Numbered from the stretch's first letter, positions 1-8,526 are shown. The stretch: DNA of 21,431 bases from Clostridia bacterium (GCA_017549665.1 JAFYUD010000179.1:1-21431), one strand, 5' to 3'. The notes: a model not told the origin generated them from the sequence alone. Made by a program: numbers and translations.

Positions 1-41
1 AGCAGTTTTTATCAAATTATTTTTCGTTCAGACGAAATGAC

Positions 42-80
42 AAAAATCCCGCAATACTTTATGTATTACGGGATTTTTTT
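42..80. terminator. Bidirectional terminator downstream of metF
   Basis: A 16-bp stem with one mismatch (arms about 42-57 and 63-78) closes on a 5-nt loop. It is flanked by A-runs on the left and T-runs on the right, so it can terminate on both strands. It lies about 80 bp beyond the metF stop and also serves any gene entering from the left edge. Confidence 0.85.
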
Positions 81-157
81 ATGAAGTATCAACGGAAAAG
101 AAGCGATAAAACCTTAACTTCCTTATGGCGTGCCGCCCAAGCAGGTCGGTTTTTTTA

Positions 158-1036
158 CTATTTCCCAAGGATATCCGAAAGATTACTCTGAATTTTTTCG
201 GCTACATCAGGTTTGTTCATCGAATAAACGTGAACATTCGTGATACCGTTTGCATAAAGGTCGATAATCTGATCGGTTGCATACGCAATACCAGCCTGCT
301 TCATTGCATCGGGGTCGGAACCGAATTTATCAACAAGATTGACAAATCTTCTCGGCATAAACGAACCCGAAAGCTTTATCGCACGCTCGATCTGATTGGC
401 ATTGGTGATGGGCATTATTCCGGGAATAACAGGCACGGTGATGCCCGCTTCACGAATTTTATAAAGAAAGCTGAACAGCAGATTGTTGTCGAAAAACATC
501 TGAGTTGTGAGAAATTCGCAACCCGCATCAACCTTCTCTTTGAGATATCTGATGTCCTCGTTTCGGTTTGCACTCTCGGGATGAATTTCGGGATAGCAAG
601 CACCGCCTATGCAAAAATCCGCATCCGCTTCCTTAAGCTCACGCACAAGGTCGATTGCGTGATGATATGCCCATCCGCTTCTGTCTGCATTTTCAAGCTC
701 TGCAGGAATATCGCCTCTGAGCGCCATAATATTTTTAATTCCCGCCGCCTTGATTTCACGGATTTTTTCGGCAACGGTCTCTTTGGTTGATGAAACACAG
801 GTCAGATGAGCAATGCTCTCAACCCCATAGCGGTCCTTGATATTCTTCGCAATATCAAGGGTGTATCTGCTTGTGCCACCGCCTGCACCGTATGTAACAC
901 TCATAAAAGGCGGTTTGAGCTTCGCAATCTCTTCGGTTGCGGTTTTGACACTCTCAAATCCCGCCTCTGTCTTGGGCGGAAAAACCTCAAACGAAAGCGA
1001 AAGCGATTCTTTTTTTAGTAATTCCGATATTTTCAT
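158..1036 (-). CDS. metF: Methylenetetrahydrofolate reductase
   Basis: This enzyme reduces 5,10-methylene-THF to 5-methyl-THF in the cytoplasm, for methionine synthesis or one-carbon flow. The 292-aa length fits a stand-alone bacterial MetF (TIM barrel with FAD). Visible family motifs are FEVFPPKTE (residues 16-24), SVTYGAGGG (46-54), HLTCVSSTKE (77-86), ALRGDIP (105-111), a GGACYPEIHPES segment and TQMFFDN, which together line the FAD/folate pocket in this family. The start ATG at 1036 is preceded by an AGAGAT-like site. A promoter with TATAAT lies just upstream, and the gene appears monocistronic with its own terminator. No methionine synthase gene or acetogenic cluster is in view, so the pathway role (methionine or Wood-Ljungdahl) is not settled here. 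Confidence 0.95.
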   Translation of the reverse strand: MKISELLKKESLSLSFEVFPPKTEAGFESVKTATEEIAKLKPPFMSVTYGAGGGTSRYTLDIAKNIKDRYGVESIAHLTCVSSTKETVAEKIREIKAAGIKNIMALRGDIPAELENADRSGWAYHHAIDLVRELKEADADFCIGGACYPEIHPESANRNEDIRYLKEKVDAGCEFLTTQMFFDNNLLFSFLYKIREAGITVPVIPGIMPITNANQIERAIKLSGSFMPRRFVNLVDKFGSDPDAMKQAGIAYATDQIIDLYANGITNVHVYSMNKPDVAEKIQSNLSDILGK

Positions 1037-1066
1037 AAAATCATCTCTTTTTCCTTGGATTTAATA

Positions 1067-1095
1067 ATTATACTCTCCCACCGCAAAGTATTCAA
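1067..1095 (-). promoter_or_regulatory. Sigma-A-type promoter of metF
   Basis: On the minus strand, a TTGAAT -35 box (1095-1090) and a perfect TATAAT -10 box (1072-1067) are separated by 17 bp. The -10 box is about 30 bp upstream of the metF ATG. Confidence 0.7.
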
Positions 1096-1801
1096 GCCTT
1101 TTCGGATAATTTATCTTTTTTCGCAATTAATCATTGTATTTTCATACCGTTCGGTGTATACTTTAATCGACAGTGTCGATTTTAATAGACACAACATATT
1201 TGTTCACTGTCGTATACATATATCTTGTGTATCATCGTATACATTTCAGCTCGTCATATTCAACAAAAACACATTTTTTCTCCGTCATTCTGCACAAACT
1301 TGCGGATTTTTTTGAATATTTATCCAAAAACCAGGATCTTTATTTATGTAGGGATTTAAAGCCAGTGGGTGGATTGGCAAATCCAATACCAACCAAACGG
1401 TAGTTTAAAAGCTTGTTTTATCCAAAAAACCGCAAAAAGCAACCTCAACAACGTAGGGACAACGTTTCGTCGTCCGCCAAAAAGCGCTGAGTTTTTCGGG
1501 CGTTCAAAGAACACCCCTACGGTGATGCCGATGGTTTTCACAAAAATTCAACATCGGAACGGATGATATCCGTTCCCTACCATAGCACGGCAAATCCGTT
1601 TTTATTTCGGCAGTTCAGATCAATTCGCCCTATAAGAATATACAGTCAAAAATATAATAGGAGTGAAGCAACCATCAATTTTGCACTTTACATTTTGAAC
1701 TTTGCACTTAAAAAGCTCTGCATTCTGCACTCTGCTCTCTGCACTCAAAAACAATTCCCTTCGGGGTTAACATAAAAAATCAAAACAAAGGAGCATATAA
1801 A
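1096..1801. other. Non-coding intergenic stretch with palindromes and low-complexity DNA
   Basis: I see no credible gene here; the short open frames lack ribosome sites and family features. It holds a 15-bp palindrome centred at 1173, two copies of cgtatacat (1211-1219, 1236-1244), several gtaggg/ccctac motifs in partly self-complementary DNA (1344-1580) including a perfect 9-bp hairpin at 1556-1576, and a pyrimidine-biased segment rich in tgcact/ctctgc (1679-1750). The last 15 bp carry the ribosome site for the next gene. Confidence 0.6.
1556..1576. repeat. Perfect 9-bp hairpin in intergenic repeat-like DNA
   Basis: The arms ggaacggat and atccgttcc surround a 3-nt loop. The surrounding gtaggg...ccctac pattern resembles dispersed intergenic repeats of gut Firmicutes (inference). 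It is not a clear terminator because no T-run follows. Confidence 0.5.
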
Positions 1802-4800
1802 ATGAAAAAAGTTTTAAAGCGTACATTATCTGTTTTCCTTGCCGTTACAATGCTTTTCGGCACAGCGTCCCTCTCCGGCATTGAGGACATCGATTTTTCG
1901 GAGTTTATCGAAATGATACCCAAAGCCGAGGCATCAAGCGATTGCACAATCGGCTGCTATGTTACAAAAGATCTTTTTGATGGATTCGAAAGAAATTCAG
2001 ACGGTTTTACAGTTTTATATAAAGGCCAAGAATATTATGTACCCTGTCAAGTTCAGTATACTCACTGCGTTTTTTCTGATGTGACATCAGATGTAGTCAA
2101 ATATTCTATAAAAAATGCTGATACTTATGAAATACTATATAATTCAAGTACATATCTCACTGAGAGTGTACACAAAGGGTCTTTTTCAATTTATATTCCC
2201 GATGTATTTCAAGAGGGTTGTTATTATTATATAGACGTTAGGCTACCCAGTATAGACTGTTCGTACCACGATTGCAGTAGTGATAATGACTATATGTATT
2301 GTGTTTATGTGCCTTACAGCTATACTCTCAGCTATGATGCCAACGGAGGAAGCGGTGCACCATCTTCACAAACAAAGTGCAACAAATACACCGTTCCTTC
2401 AACCATTCCTGTCAGAATGGGCTTTAACTTCCTCGGCTGGTCAACTAACCGCAACGCAACATACGCTGACTATACCGCAGGTGACACGGTAAATCTCTCT
2501 GCCAACACTACACTTTATGCCGTTTGGGAATCGGTCAACGTAATATCCATCGGTAACACTTACACCGCCAATATTTATGAATCTTACGGAAACGAATATT
2601 TCAAATTCATCCCGCCCTCAAACGGAATATATGTTTTTGAATCAAACGGTTCACTCGATTCAAAAGTTGCAATCCTCGACTCCGTAGGAAATGAAATCGC
2701 TTCCGATGATGACAGCGGTGACAACAACAATTTCCGCCTTGAAACATATCTCAATGCAGGAACGGTATATTTCATAAAAGTCAGTGCTTACTCCGTAAAT
2801 ACCGGTTCAACGTTATTCAGCGTAAAAAAACTTGAATATACTGTTACCTACGATGCAAACAGTGGTTCATTTTCAGGAAATAACCAAACAAAAAAACACG
2901 GCGAAAATTTGCAGTTGAGTACCGCTGTGCCTACAAAAAAGGGATACGATTTCCTTGGCTGGGCAGTAAAAAATGAAGGATCCTCATCAGTTTTGCCGGG
3001 AACGCCTTCCGACCTACCCTTAATTAACCCGGAATACCAGCCAGAATACCAGCCGGGAGATATATATGACAAAAACTGCAGCATAACTCTTATTGCGGTG
3101 TGGAAACCAAAAGAATATGCCATTAATTATGATGCCAACGGCGGCAACGGAGCTCCCGAATCTCAAAGCGGAAATTTTAAATACACGATACCTTCTGTCG
3201 TACCAAAAAAAGAAGGTTATTCCTTCATCGGATGGTCAACGGACAGATGGGCAGACAAAGCTGACTATAAAGCCGGTGACGTAATAACCGTTTATTCAGA
3301 TACCACGCTTTATGCTATATGGAAAAGAAATTACTATAAGCTCAATTTATATATAACAAATACCGAAGGTAAAACAGAGCTTCTTGATACATATTATGTA
3401 TCCTACAATGAATCTCTGCACAGTTATAAAGGTTCTATACGTGAACGTGTTAATAACAATGCACCCGAAGGGAAGCTGTTTGATTATTGGGCATATCAAA
3501 ACGGTGAAGACGCATCATACGATTGTATGCCCGCTCACGACCTGAATCTTTATGCACAGTATAAACCAAAAGAAATAACGGTTTATATGTATTCAGACGC
3601 TAACGGTCACGGAACCGAAGAGATGGGTGTTTATTGGGATGAAATCTATTACGGAACCGATCTTTACAAAGATAATGAAAACGGAACTTGCGAAGCAGAC
3701 AGAATCAAAAGCTATAATTTCAGTGACAAAGTAACTCCTGCCGAACATCTTAATGTCTCAAAATGGGAAATTTATTATGTTGATGACGGAGCCGATCCAT
3801 ATGATAAGACAAATTGGAAAAAAGGCATTAATGCAGATGGCACGAATATTGTGAAAAACACGTTGATTTTCCATGCTGCCGAATGGGGTCAGGTTTGCGG
3901 AAAAAACATAACCTGGAGCTTTAATGAAAAAACAGGTGAGCTTTCCATTATGGGCACAGGCGAAATAACAGACAATCCGTGGCTTCGCACCTATGGTTTA
4001 AAAATTAAATCCGTTGTTGTTTCCGAAGGCATAACAGTTATAAACGGTCTTAACAACCTTCCCTATGTCACTGAAATTTCATTGCCCGAAAGTACAGAAA
4101 AAATAGGTGATCTGGCATTTGCTGAATGCATATCACTAAAGGAGATAAAAATTCCCGAAAATGTAACTTCTATAGGCGCAGGTGCTTTTTCAGGTTGCAC
4201 TGCTCTTGAAGAAATCACCATCCCCGAAAAAGTAACCGAAATAAAAATGTTAACTTTTGTGTGCTGCACAAATCTGGAAGAAATCATTATTCACAAAAAC
4301 ATTGAAACCATTGCAGATGCGCCATTCATAGGTTCGGGAATAAAACGCTTTGTTGTTGATAAAGAAAACAAAAACTTTGTAAGCGATGAATACGGTGTTC
4401 TTTACAACAAAGATATGACCGAGCTTATTGCTTATCCTGTCAGAAACGAAAGAACCGCATACACTATTCCAGACGGAGTCAGGACAATAAAAACCTATGC
4501 ATTTTGCGGTGCATCAATCAACGAAGACCTGTCTGAAGAAACCTACGGAAACGACAATCTCAAAGCAATCATTATTCCCGATTCAGTCACAACTATCGAA
4601 AGAAATGTTTTTGCCGGTTGTCAGGCATTGGAATATGTTCATATTCCCTCAAGCGTTAAAACAATCAATAACAATATTTTAGATGAAAGTACTGCTTATA
4701 TCTGCTCCGACACCGAAAACTGCTATGCAAAAACTTACGCGGAAGAAAAGGGATATACATTTAAGGTATGTAAGGGTCACAAAGCTCATACTCACACATA

Positions 4801-5632
4801 CAACGAAGAAATCACAAAGAAAGCTTCCTGCACAGAGGACGGTGTAATAAAATATACCTGTGACTGCCTTGACAGTTATACTGAAACCGTAAACAAATCA
4901 GGTCACAAAGAAGGTGAATGGGAAATCATTTCTGAAGCAACCAAGCAATCTGAAGGCAGAAAAATCAAGAAGTGTAAGACTTGCGGAGCAACAGTAAAAG
5001 AAGAAACGATTCCCAAGCTTTCAGACTCCGAACCTGCAACAAAACCGGTTCAACCCACCAAACCTTCAACAACGAAACCTTCGGTTGAACCTACAACTAA
5101 GCCTGCTCAGCCGACTACAAAGCCGACCGAACCCTCTACAAAACCTGCTCAGCCGACTACAAAACCGACCGAACCCACAGCCAAACCCGTGACATACACT
5201 TGCCCGAATTGCGGTCAGACATTCACAAACAAAGATGTATATACGGAGCACAGAAATCTTTGTGATAAAAACTACAAACCGAATCTTGCAATCCGCACCC
5301 CCTCAACATCAACCATCACTTATGGTGACAGCATCATTCTTCATGCAGATGTTGAGAATCTGCCCGATGGAGCTTCAATCAAGTGGACCGCGAATAACGG
5401 CAATTTCTCTTACACCGCATCTGATGACGGTTCTGCCTGCACAATCTCTCCCGCCGCAAACGGTACAACAACATTTACAGCTACGGTCGTAGACAAAAAC
5501 GGTGACGTGATATGTTTCGATACCCAAGCAATAACCGCAAAAGCAGGATTCTTCCAGAAACTCATCGCATTCTTCAAAAAACTCTTCGGTATGACAAAGG
5601 TTATCCCCGAAACATTTAAAAGCGTGTTCTGA
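1802..5632 (+). CDS. Large secreted modular surface protein (InlB-type repeats, PPC-like domain, BspA-type LRR)
   Basis: The 1276-aa protein starts with a signal peptide (KK charge, hydrophobic 9-25, possible cleavage after PKAEA near 44). InlB/Listeria-Bacteroides-type repeats with YDANGG...GW....TLYAVW signatures lie at about 174-243, 345-440 and 440-512, with a diverged fourth to about 600. Residues 245-345 look like a PPC (pre-peptidase C-terminal) domain. BspA-type leucine-rich repeats (LRR_5: IPEsVTsIGaGAFsGCtaLeeI) span about 699-985. A Cys/His-rich segment (993-1072), a Thr/Pro/Lys linker (1079-1129), a C2HC zinc-finger-like motif (1134-1154), an Ig-like domain (1160-1248) and an amphipathic basic tail follow. 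No LPXTG anchor or catalytic domain is seen. Such proteins act outside the cell, mostly in adhesion; the binding partner is unknown. The ATG has a good AGGAG site. Confidence 0.88.
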   Translation: MKKVLKRTLSVFLAVTMLFGTASLSGIEDIDFSEFIEMIPKAEASSDCTIGCYVTKDLFDGFERNSDGFTVLYKGQEYYVPCQVQYTHCVFSDVTSDVVKYSIKNADTYEILYNSSTYLTESVHKGSFSIYIPDVFQEGCYYYIDVRLPSIDCSYHDCSSDNDYMYCVYVPYSYTLSYDANGGSGAPSSQTKCNKYTVPSTIPVRMGFNFLGWSTNRNATYADYTAGDTVNLSANTTLYAVWESVNVISIGNTYTANIYESYGNEYFKFIPPSNGIYVFESNGSLDSKVAILDSVGNEIASDDDSGDNNNFRLETYLNAGTVYFIKVSAYSVNTGSTLFSVKKLEYTVTYDANSGSFSGNNQTKKHGENLQLSTAVPTKKGYDFLGWAVKNEGSSSVLPGTPSDLPLINPEYQPEYQPGDIYDKNCSITLIAVWKPKEYAINYDANGGNGAPESQSGNFKYTIPSVVPKKEGYSFIGWSTDRWADKADYKAGDVITVYSDTTLYAIWKRNYYKLNLYITNTEGKTELLDTYYVSYNESLHSYKGSIRERVNNNAPEGKLFDYWAYQNGEDASYDCMPAHDLNLYAQYKPKEITVYMYSDANGHGTEEMGVYWDEIYYGTDLYKDNENGTCEADRIKSYNFSDKVTPAEHLNVSKWEIYYVDDGADPYDKTNWKKGINADGTNIVKNTLIFHAAEWGQVCGKNITWSFNEKTGELSIMGTGEITDNPWLRTYGLKIKSVVVSEGITVINGLNNLPYVTEISLPESTEKIGDLAFAECISLKEIKIPENVTSIGAGAFSGCTALEEITIPEKVTEIKMLTFVCCTNLEEIIIHKNIETIADAPFIGSGIKRFVVDKENKNFVSDEYGVLYNKDMTELIAYPVRNERTAYTIPDGVRTIKTYAFCGASINEDLSEETYGNDNLKAIIIPDSVTTIERNVFAGCQALEYVHIPSSVKTINNNILDESTAYICSDTENCYAKTYAEEKGYTFKVCKGHKAHTHTYNEEITKKASCTEDGVIKYTCDCLDSYTETVNKSGHKEGEWEIISEATKQSEGRKIKKCKTCGATVKEETIPKLSDSEPATKPVQPTKPSTTKPSVEPTTKPAQPTTKPTEPSTKPAQPTTKPTEPTAKPVTYTCPNCGQTFTNKDVYTEHRNLCDKNYKPNLAIRTPSTSTITYGDSIILHADVENLPDGASIKWTANNGNFSYTASDDGSACTISPAANGTTTFTATVVDKNGDVICFDTQAITAKAGFFQKLIAFFKKLFGMTKVIPETFKSVF
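5099..5182 (+). repeat. Two tandem 42-bp units in the Thr/Pro linker
   Basis: Units 5099-5140 and 5141-5182 both encode KPAQPTTKPTEP followed by ST or TA, inside the linker of the secreted protein. They differ at only a few bases, so the array could change length by slippage. Confidence 0.8.
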
Positions 5633-5673
5633 GAAGTTTTTGATCCGATCTCATTTAATTTTTTAAAAAGCCC

Positions 5674-5703
5674 TTGACAAAAGGCAGAAACATAATATAT
5701 AAT
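5674..5703 (+). promoter_or_regulatory. Promoter of tRNA-Val
   Basis: A perfect TTGACA (5674-5679) and a perfect TATAAT (5698-5703) are separated by 18 bp. The tRNA begins 34 bp further on, as expected for a strong stable-RNA promoter. Confidence 0.88.
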
Positions 5704-5737
5704 ATTCCCTGCGCTGTTAAAACGGCGCAGGAAATAT

Positions 5738-5813
5738 GGACGTTTAGCTCAGCTGGTAGAGCATTCGCTTGACGTGCGAAGGGTCAGCGGTTCGAGTCCG
5801 TTAACGTCCACCA
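5738..5813 (+). tRNA. tRNA-Val (anticodon GAC)
   Basis: A complete 76-nt cloverleaf. The acceptor stem GGACGTT pairs with AACGTCC, followed by an encoded ACCA end. The D-arm has AGCTCAGCTGGTAGAGC, the anticodon stem TTCGC/GCGAA closes on TTGACGT (anticodon GAC, Val), and the T-arm has GGTTCGAGTCC. Its last 14 bp (5800-5813) recur exactly at 13563-13576, so the gene is a probable attachment site for a mobile element. An own strong promoter lies upstream and a hairpin directly downstream. Confidence 0.97.
5800..5813 (+). repeat. Putative attL: 14-bp tRNA-Val 3' end
   Basis: The sequence gttaacgtccacca forms the 3' half of the acceptor stem plus CCA. An exact copy is at 13563-13576. Identity stops on both sides of these 14 bp, which is the pattern left by site-specific integration into a tRNA gene. 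Confidence 0.8.
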
Positions 5814-5814
5814 A

Positions 5815-6030
5815 TGAATGCACGGGTATATTTATGCCCGTGCATTTCTTATGCAACGGCTTTTTGAGAGAGGAAAAGAAAATTTTTCTATGAACCGAAG
5901 TTTTTGCGTGCAAAAACGAGGAATTTGAAGCGGTTTTTATTCTCAAATTGAAATTTGTTGCCGTTGCGACTTCGTTCGGAACGGTTCAAAAAAGCAAAGA
6001 GATTGGGCAGACACGGTGTTGTGTCTGCCC
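5815..6030. repeat. 216-bp direct repeat, copy 1 (follows tRNA-Val)
   Basis: It is nearly identical to 17526-17740, with only a handful of substitutions, a 3-bp length difference near 5961 and a 2-bp difference near 6019. It starts with a 10-bp stem (5817-5826/5837-5846), a plausible tRNA-Val terminator, and ends with a gggcagacac...gtgtctgccc hairpin. Similarity ends at about 6030, a few bases before the recombinase stop codon. No coding potential is evident. Confidence 0.9.
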
Positions 6031-6036
6031 AATTTT
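6004..6036. terminator. Hairpin terminator beyond the recombinase
   Basis: The stem gggcagacac/gtgtctgccc is followed on the plus strand by aattttta and preceded by A/T-rich DNA. It lies just past the stop of the minus-strand recombinase and could also end transcription from tRNA-Val. The second repeat copy has the same hairpin at about 17713-17740, followed by a T-run. Confidence 0.65.
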
Positions 6037-6040
6037 TATG

Positions 6041-7705
6041 TTAGTTTCTTAATGAAAACGATTTAAGTCTGTTTTTAAACATATCAGGACTGACATATGA
6101 TTCCTGATTTAAGGATTTATATGTTTCTATCGCTTTTCTGCTTATTGATGAGTTAAAAACAAAAGGTTCAACACAAATTTCCTCCGACTTTTCCGCTTCT
6201 GTGTTCTGCGGCACAGAGAACTTCAAATATAAGATGATTTTGTTGTCGCCGACCTCTATTCTGTCAATCAGATGCGAAAGGATGAGCTTTGTTTGCTCAA
6301 TGCTTTCAGCCTTTTTCATACGCTCTTTGAGAGGTTCAAGAGCAGCTTTTATATCATCATCGGTGAGTTGAGTTCTGCAAGCCTTCTTGTAGTTGGTTAT
6401 GAAGTTTTGAGATGCAGTGATTTTTTCTTCGATTTCTTTGATTCTTGAACTTATTGCGATGCTTTGCGTTTCTTCCAATGCTTCAATCAGAATATCTCTT
6501 GTTTTGAGGTCAGCTTCGAGTCCTTCTTTGACATTCTGATATCTGTCGCTTGACATAAGAATATTGTTTCTGTGTTTGTTTACTGCATCAGTCAGCTTGC
6601 TGATTGTTGCATCTGTGAAGAAATTCTTGAAAACTTCGTCAAGAACAAAGTCATCAACGATTTCGGTTCTTATTTCTTTTTTACTGCAAGAGTGTTGATT
6701 GATTCTGTTGTTACATCTGTAGGTCATATATTTGCGACCTTTTGTTGATGTTCTCAAATTTCCGTGCATTTTTGCACCGCATTCGGCACAGACGAGCATA
6801 CCTGTGAGCAGATATTGTCTTTTAGCGTTTGACTTCAATTTGCCCGTGACTTTGCGGACTGCATTTGCTTTGTTCCAAAGCTCCTCGCTGACTATCGCAG
6901 GGCATCCGTTGGGAATTCTGATGATTTCTTCATCGGATTTGAATTTGTGATTGTTACGTTTTTTATCTCTCTTTGCCTTACTTGAGCGTTTGTTAAAAAC
7001 ATAAACGCCCTTATACTTTTCGTTCGGGATTAGGTCACACAAAGAATTTTTAGCGAACTTATTGCCTTTTTTAGTTCTGTATCCGAGAAGATTAAGGCGG
7101 TCAATAATTTTTCCGTAGCCATATCCTTCGGCACACATTTCGTAGATGAGCTTGATTGCTTCTGCCTCTGTTTCGTTTATGACAAGCTTTTTATCAACGA
7201 AGTCATATCCAAGCGGAGGTGGACCACCCGTAGTTTCACATTTGAAAGCGTTTTCTTTCATACCTTTCATAACTTCATTTGAAAGATTCTGAACATAATA
7301 TTCATTTATTCCCGAAAGAACGGTTAAAAGCATTTTATCTGCAGGTGAATTGCCGATGGGTTCTGAAACGGAAATGACCTTTACTCCGCAATCTTCACAC
7401 AAATCGAGATAATCAAAAGTATCTTTTTTGTTTCTTGAAAAGCGGTCTAATTTATGCACAATAAGTGTTTTAACTTTGTTGTTTTCGATGTCAGTAATGA
7501 GGCGTTGAAATTCGGGTCTTTTATCTGTTGTGCCTGAAATGGCTTCATCACAATACCATTCAACGATTTCGTAGCCGCTGATTGCACAATAGCTTCCGAT
7601 GGCTCTTTTTTGTGCGGCAATGGATTCTTCACGCTGTGCGTTTGATGAATAACGGCAATATCCTACCGCAGGTTGCAAGCGGCTTTGTTCAATAATTTCG
7701 TTCAT
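6041..7705 (-). CDS. Large serine recombinase (site-specific integrase)
   Basis: A 554-aa protein that cuts and rejoins DNA at att sites through a phosphoserine link. The N-terminal resolvase domain shows GYCRYSS (nucleophile probably S20, with R18) and KLDRFSRN (R88, R91). The central recombinase domain includes GGPPPLGYDF (160-169) and continues to about residue 270. A zinc ribbon follows with CAECG and a second Cys pair (about 308-348), then a coiled-coil-like stretch (about 385-470) and a C-terminal tail. ATG at 7705 is chosen because AAAGGAGTG precedes it; GTG at 7714 lies inside that ribosome site. It sits at the tRNA-Val end of E1, as expected of the element's own integrase. Serine integrases in tRNA genes are less usual than tyrosine ones. 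Confidence 0.92.
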   Translation of the reverse strand: MNEIIEQSRLQPAVGYCRYSSNAQREESIAAQKRAIGSYCAISGYEIVEWYCDEAISGTTDKRPEFQRLITDIENNKVKTLIVHKLDRFSRNKKDTFDYLDLCEDCGVKVISVSEPIGNSPADKMLLTVLSGINEYYVQNLSNEVMKGMKENAFKCETTGGPPPLGYDFVDKKLVINETEAEAIKLIYEMCAEGYGYGKIIDRLNLLGYRTKKGNKFAKNSLCDLIPNEKYKGVYVFNKRSSKAKRDKKRNNHKFKSDEEIIRIPNGCPAIVSEELWNKANAVRKVTGKLKSNAKRQYLLTGMLVCAECGAKMHGNLRTSTKGRKYMTYRCNNRINQHSCSKKEIRTEIVDDFVLDEVFKNFFTDATISKLTDAVNKHRNNILMSSDRYQNVKEGLEADLKTRDILIEALEETQSIAISSRIKEIEEKITASQNFITNYKKACRTQLTDDDIKAALEPLKERMKKAESIEQTKLILSHLIDRIEVGDNKIILYLKFSVPQNTEAEKSEEICVEPFVFNSSISRKAIETYKSLNQESYVSPDMFKNRLKSFSLRN

Positions 7706-7762
7706 AAAAATCACTCCTTTACTTATTCAATTTAATAATATATTTTTAATTTAGATGTAGAA

Positions 7763-7798
7763 ACGCCTGACTGCAAGTCTTAAATTGTAGTCAGGCGT
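7763..7798. terminator. Hairpin between 48-aa gene and recombinase
   Basis: Arms of 14 bp (7763-7776 and 7785-7798) contain one G-U-type mismatch and an 8-nt loop. There is no strong T-run on either strand, so it may be a weak terminator or a processing site reducing recombinase expression. Confidence 0.5.
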
Positions 7799-7815
7799 TG
7801 TGTCATTTATTATAT

Positions 7816-7962
7816 TTAAATTTCATTTTTTTCAACATTATGATAGACTATCTGTTCGGTCAATATTGAAACCACCTCATAAAAAAGGTCACTATCCGCA
7901 GTAATATCACCACTTTGTTCCTGACCGTCTTTAAAAATGACACTAAATTTAAAGTCTTGCAT
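7816..7962 (-). CDS. 48-aa acidic protein of unknown function
   Basis: The reading frame from ATG at 7962 encodes 48 residues beginning MQDFKFSVIF and ending VEKNEI, then TAA. A strong GGAGGTG site lies 7 nt upstream of the ATG, the best evidence that it is real. It is acidic and soluble-looking with no motif I recognise. It is transcribed in the same direction as the recombinase and lies directly upstream of it; a directionality factor would often sit there, but nothing in the sequence shows that role, and such factors are usually basic. Confidence 0.7.
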   Translation of the reverse strand: MQDFKFSVIFKDGQEQSGDITADSDLFYEVVSILTEQIVYHNVEKNEI

Positions 7963-7988
7963 AAGTACACCTCCCAAAAGTTGTTTCT

Positions 7989-8049
7989 TTCTGAGAAGCT
8001 CAGAACGGTTTTAAACCCTGGGTATTATTAACTATGATAGTTAATAATA
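7989..8049. promoter_or_regulatory. Two perfect inverted repeats upstream of the 48-aa gene
   Basis: The arms tattattaacta (8023-8034) and tagttaataata (8038-8049) are perfectly complementary over 12 bp with a 3-nt centre. A second perfect 7-bp repeat lies at 7989-8005 (ttctgag/ctcagaa). Both are in the leader of the 48-aa gene and recombinase. The first looks like an operator; the pair could also act as leader RNA hairpins. Confidence 0.5.
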
Positions 8050-8080
8050 AGTGTATCTTACATAGTATAACAGAGGTTAC

Positions 8081-8467
8081 TTATGCAAGATAAATACCGA
8101 CAACATTTTCGTTGCCGTCAACTGCTTCGTATTTTTCGAAGCTTATAGATGTTTGCTCCGTGAAATCAAGTTTGAATTTATCGATGATTTCTTTTATAAG
8201 CGGAGCATTGTATATAACGGCTTTGTTTTTATTCATCTTTACCGATGAGCCGTTTTCATCGGCAAAAGCAAAGATAATTTTCTGCTTGGAATCAAACGAA
8301 AAATCAACTTTTTCAGCGTTTCCGAGCATTTCGTGAATTGTTTTTGATAATTCAATTCTCTTGCCCGTTTTCGCATAAACAATAGTTAAGCAACTATTCT
8401 TTGTTTGTATTTTCGCTGATGGTTTTGCATCAAATTTCTTTGCATTTTCAAATAATGATGCATCCAT
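8081..8467 (-). CDS. 128-aa protein of unknown function
   Basis: A 128-residue soluble protein (MDASLFENAK... to GIYLA) of mixed charge, with alternating hydrophobic patterns suggesting beta strands, for example CLTIVYAKTG and KQKIIFAFAD. I recognise no family. The ATG at 8467 follows AAAGGAG at good spacing, and a promoter with an extended -10 lies at 8527-8554. It lies between the helicase-like gene and the 48-aa gene within E1. A small DNA-binding or replication accessory role is possible but not shown. Confidence 0.75.
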   Translation of the reverse strand: MDASLFENAKKFDAKPSAKIQTKNSCLTIVYAKTGKRIELSKTIHEMLGNAEKVDFSFDSKQKIIFAFADENGSSVKMNKNKAVIYNAPLIKEIIDKFKLDFTEQTSISFEKYEAVDGNENVVGIYLA

Positions 8468-8526
8468 AATAGGCTACTCCTTTCTGTGAAATTTTACAGA
8501 CTTTTCAGATGTTGTCTGCAAGTAAT

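Noticed and set aside
125..790. 221-codon open frame on the plus strand
   Set aside because: It is antisense to metF, has no ribosome site and no family features.
5099..5182. Tandem units considered as a CRISPR-like array
   Set aside because: They are adjacent in-frame coding repeats with no spacers and no cas genes nearby.
5749..5946. 65-codon minus-strand frame across tRNA-Val and the 216-bp repeat
   Set aside because: It is antisense to the tRNA, and such frames are a frequent false call; a similar frame appears in repeat copy 2 only because the DNA is repeated.
7956..8089. 12-bp inverted pair cttgcataagta / tacttatgcaag
   Set aside because: Each copy falls at a gene end or start and could be chance; there is no further symmetry around it.
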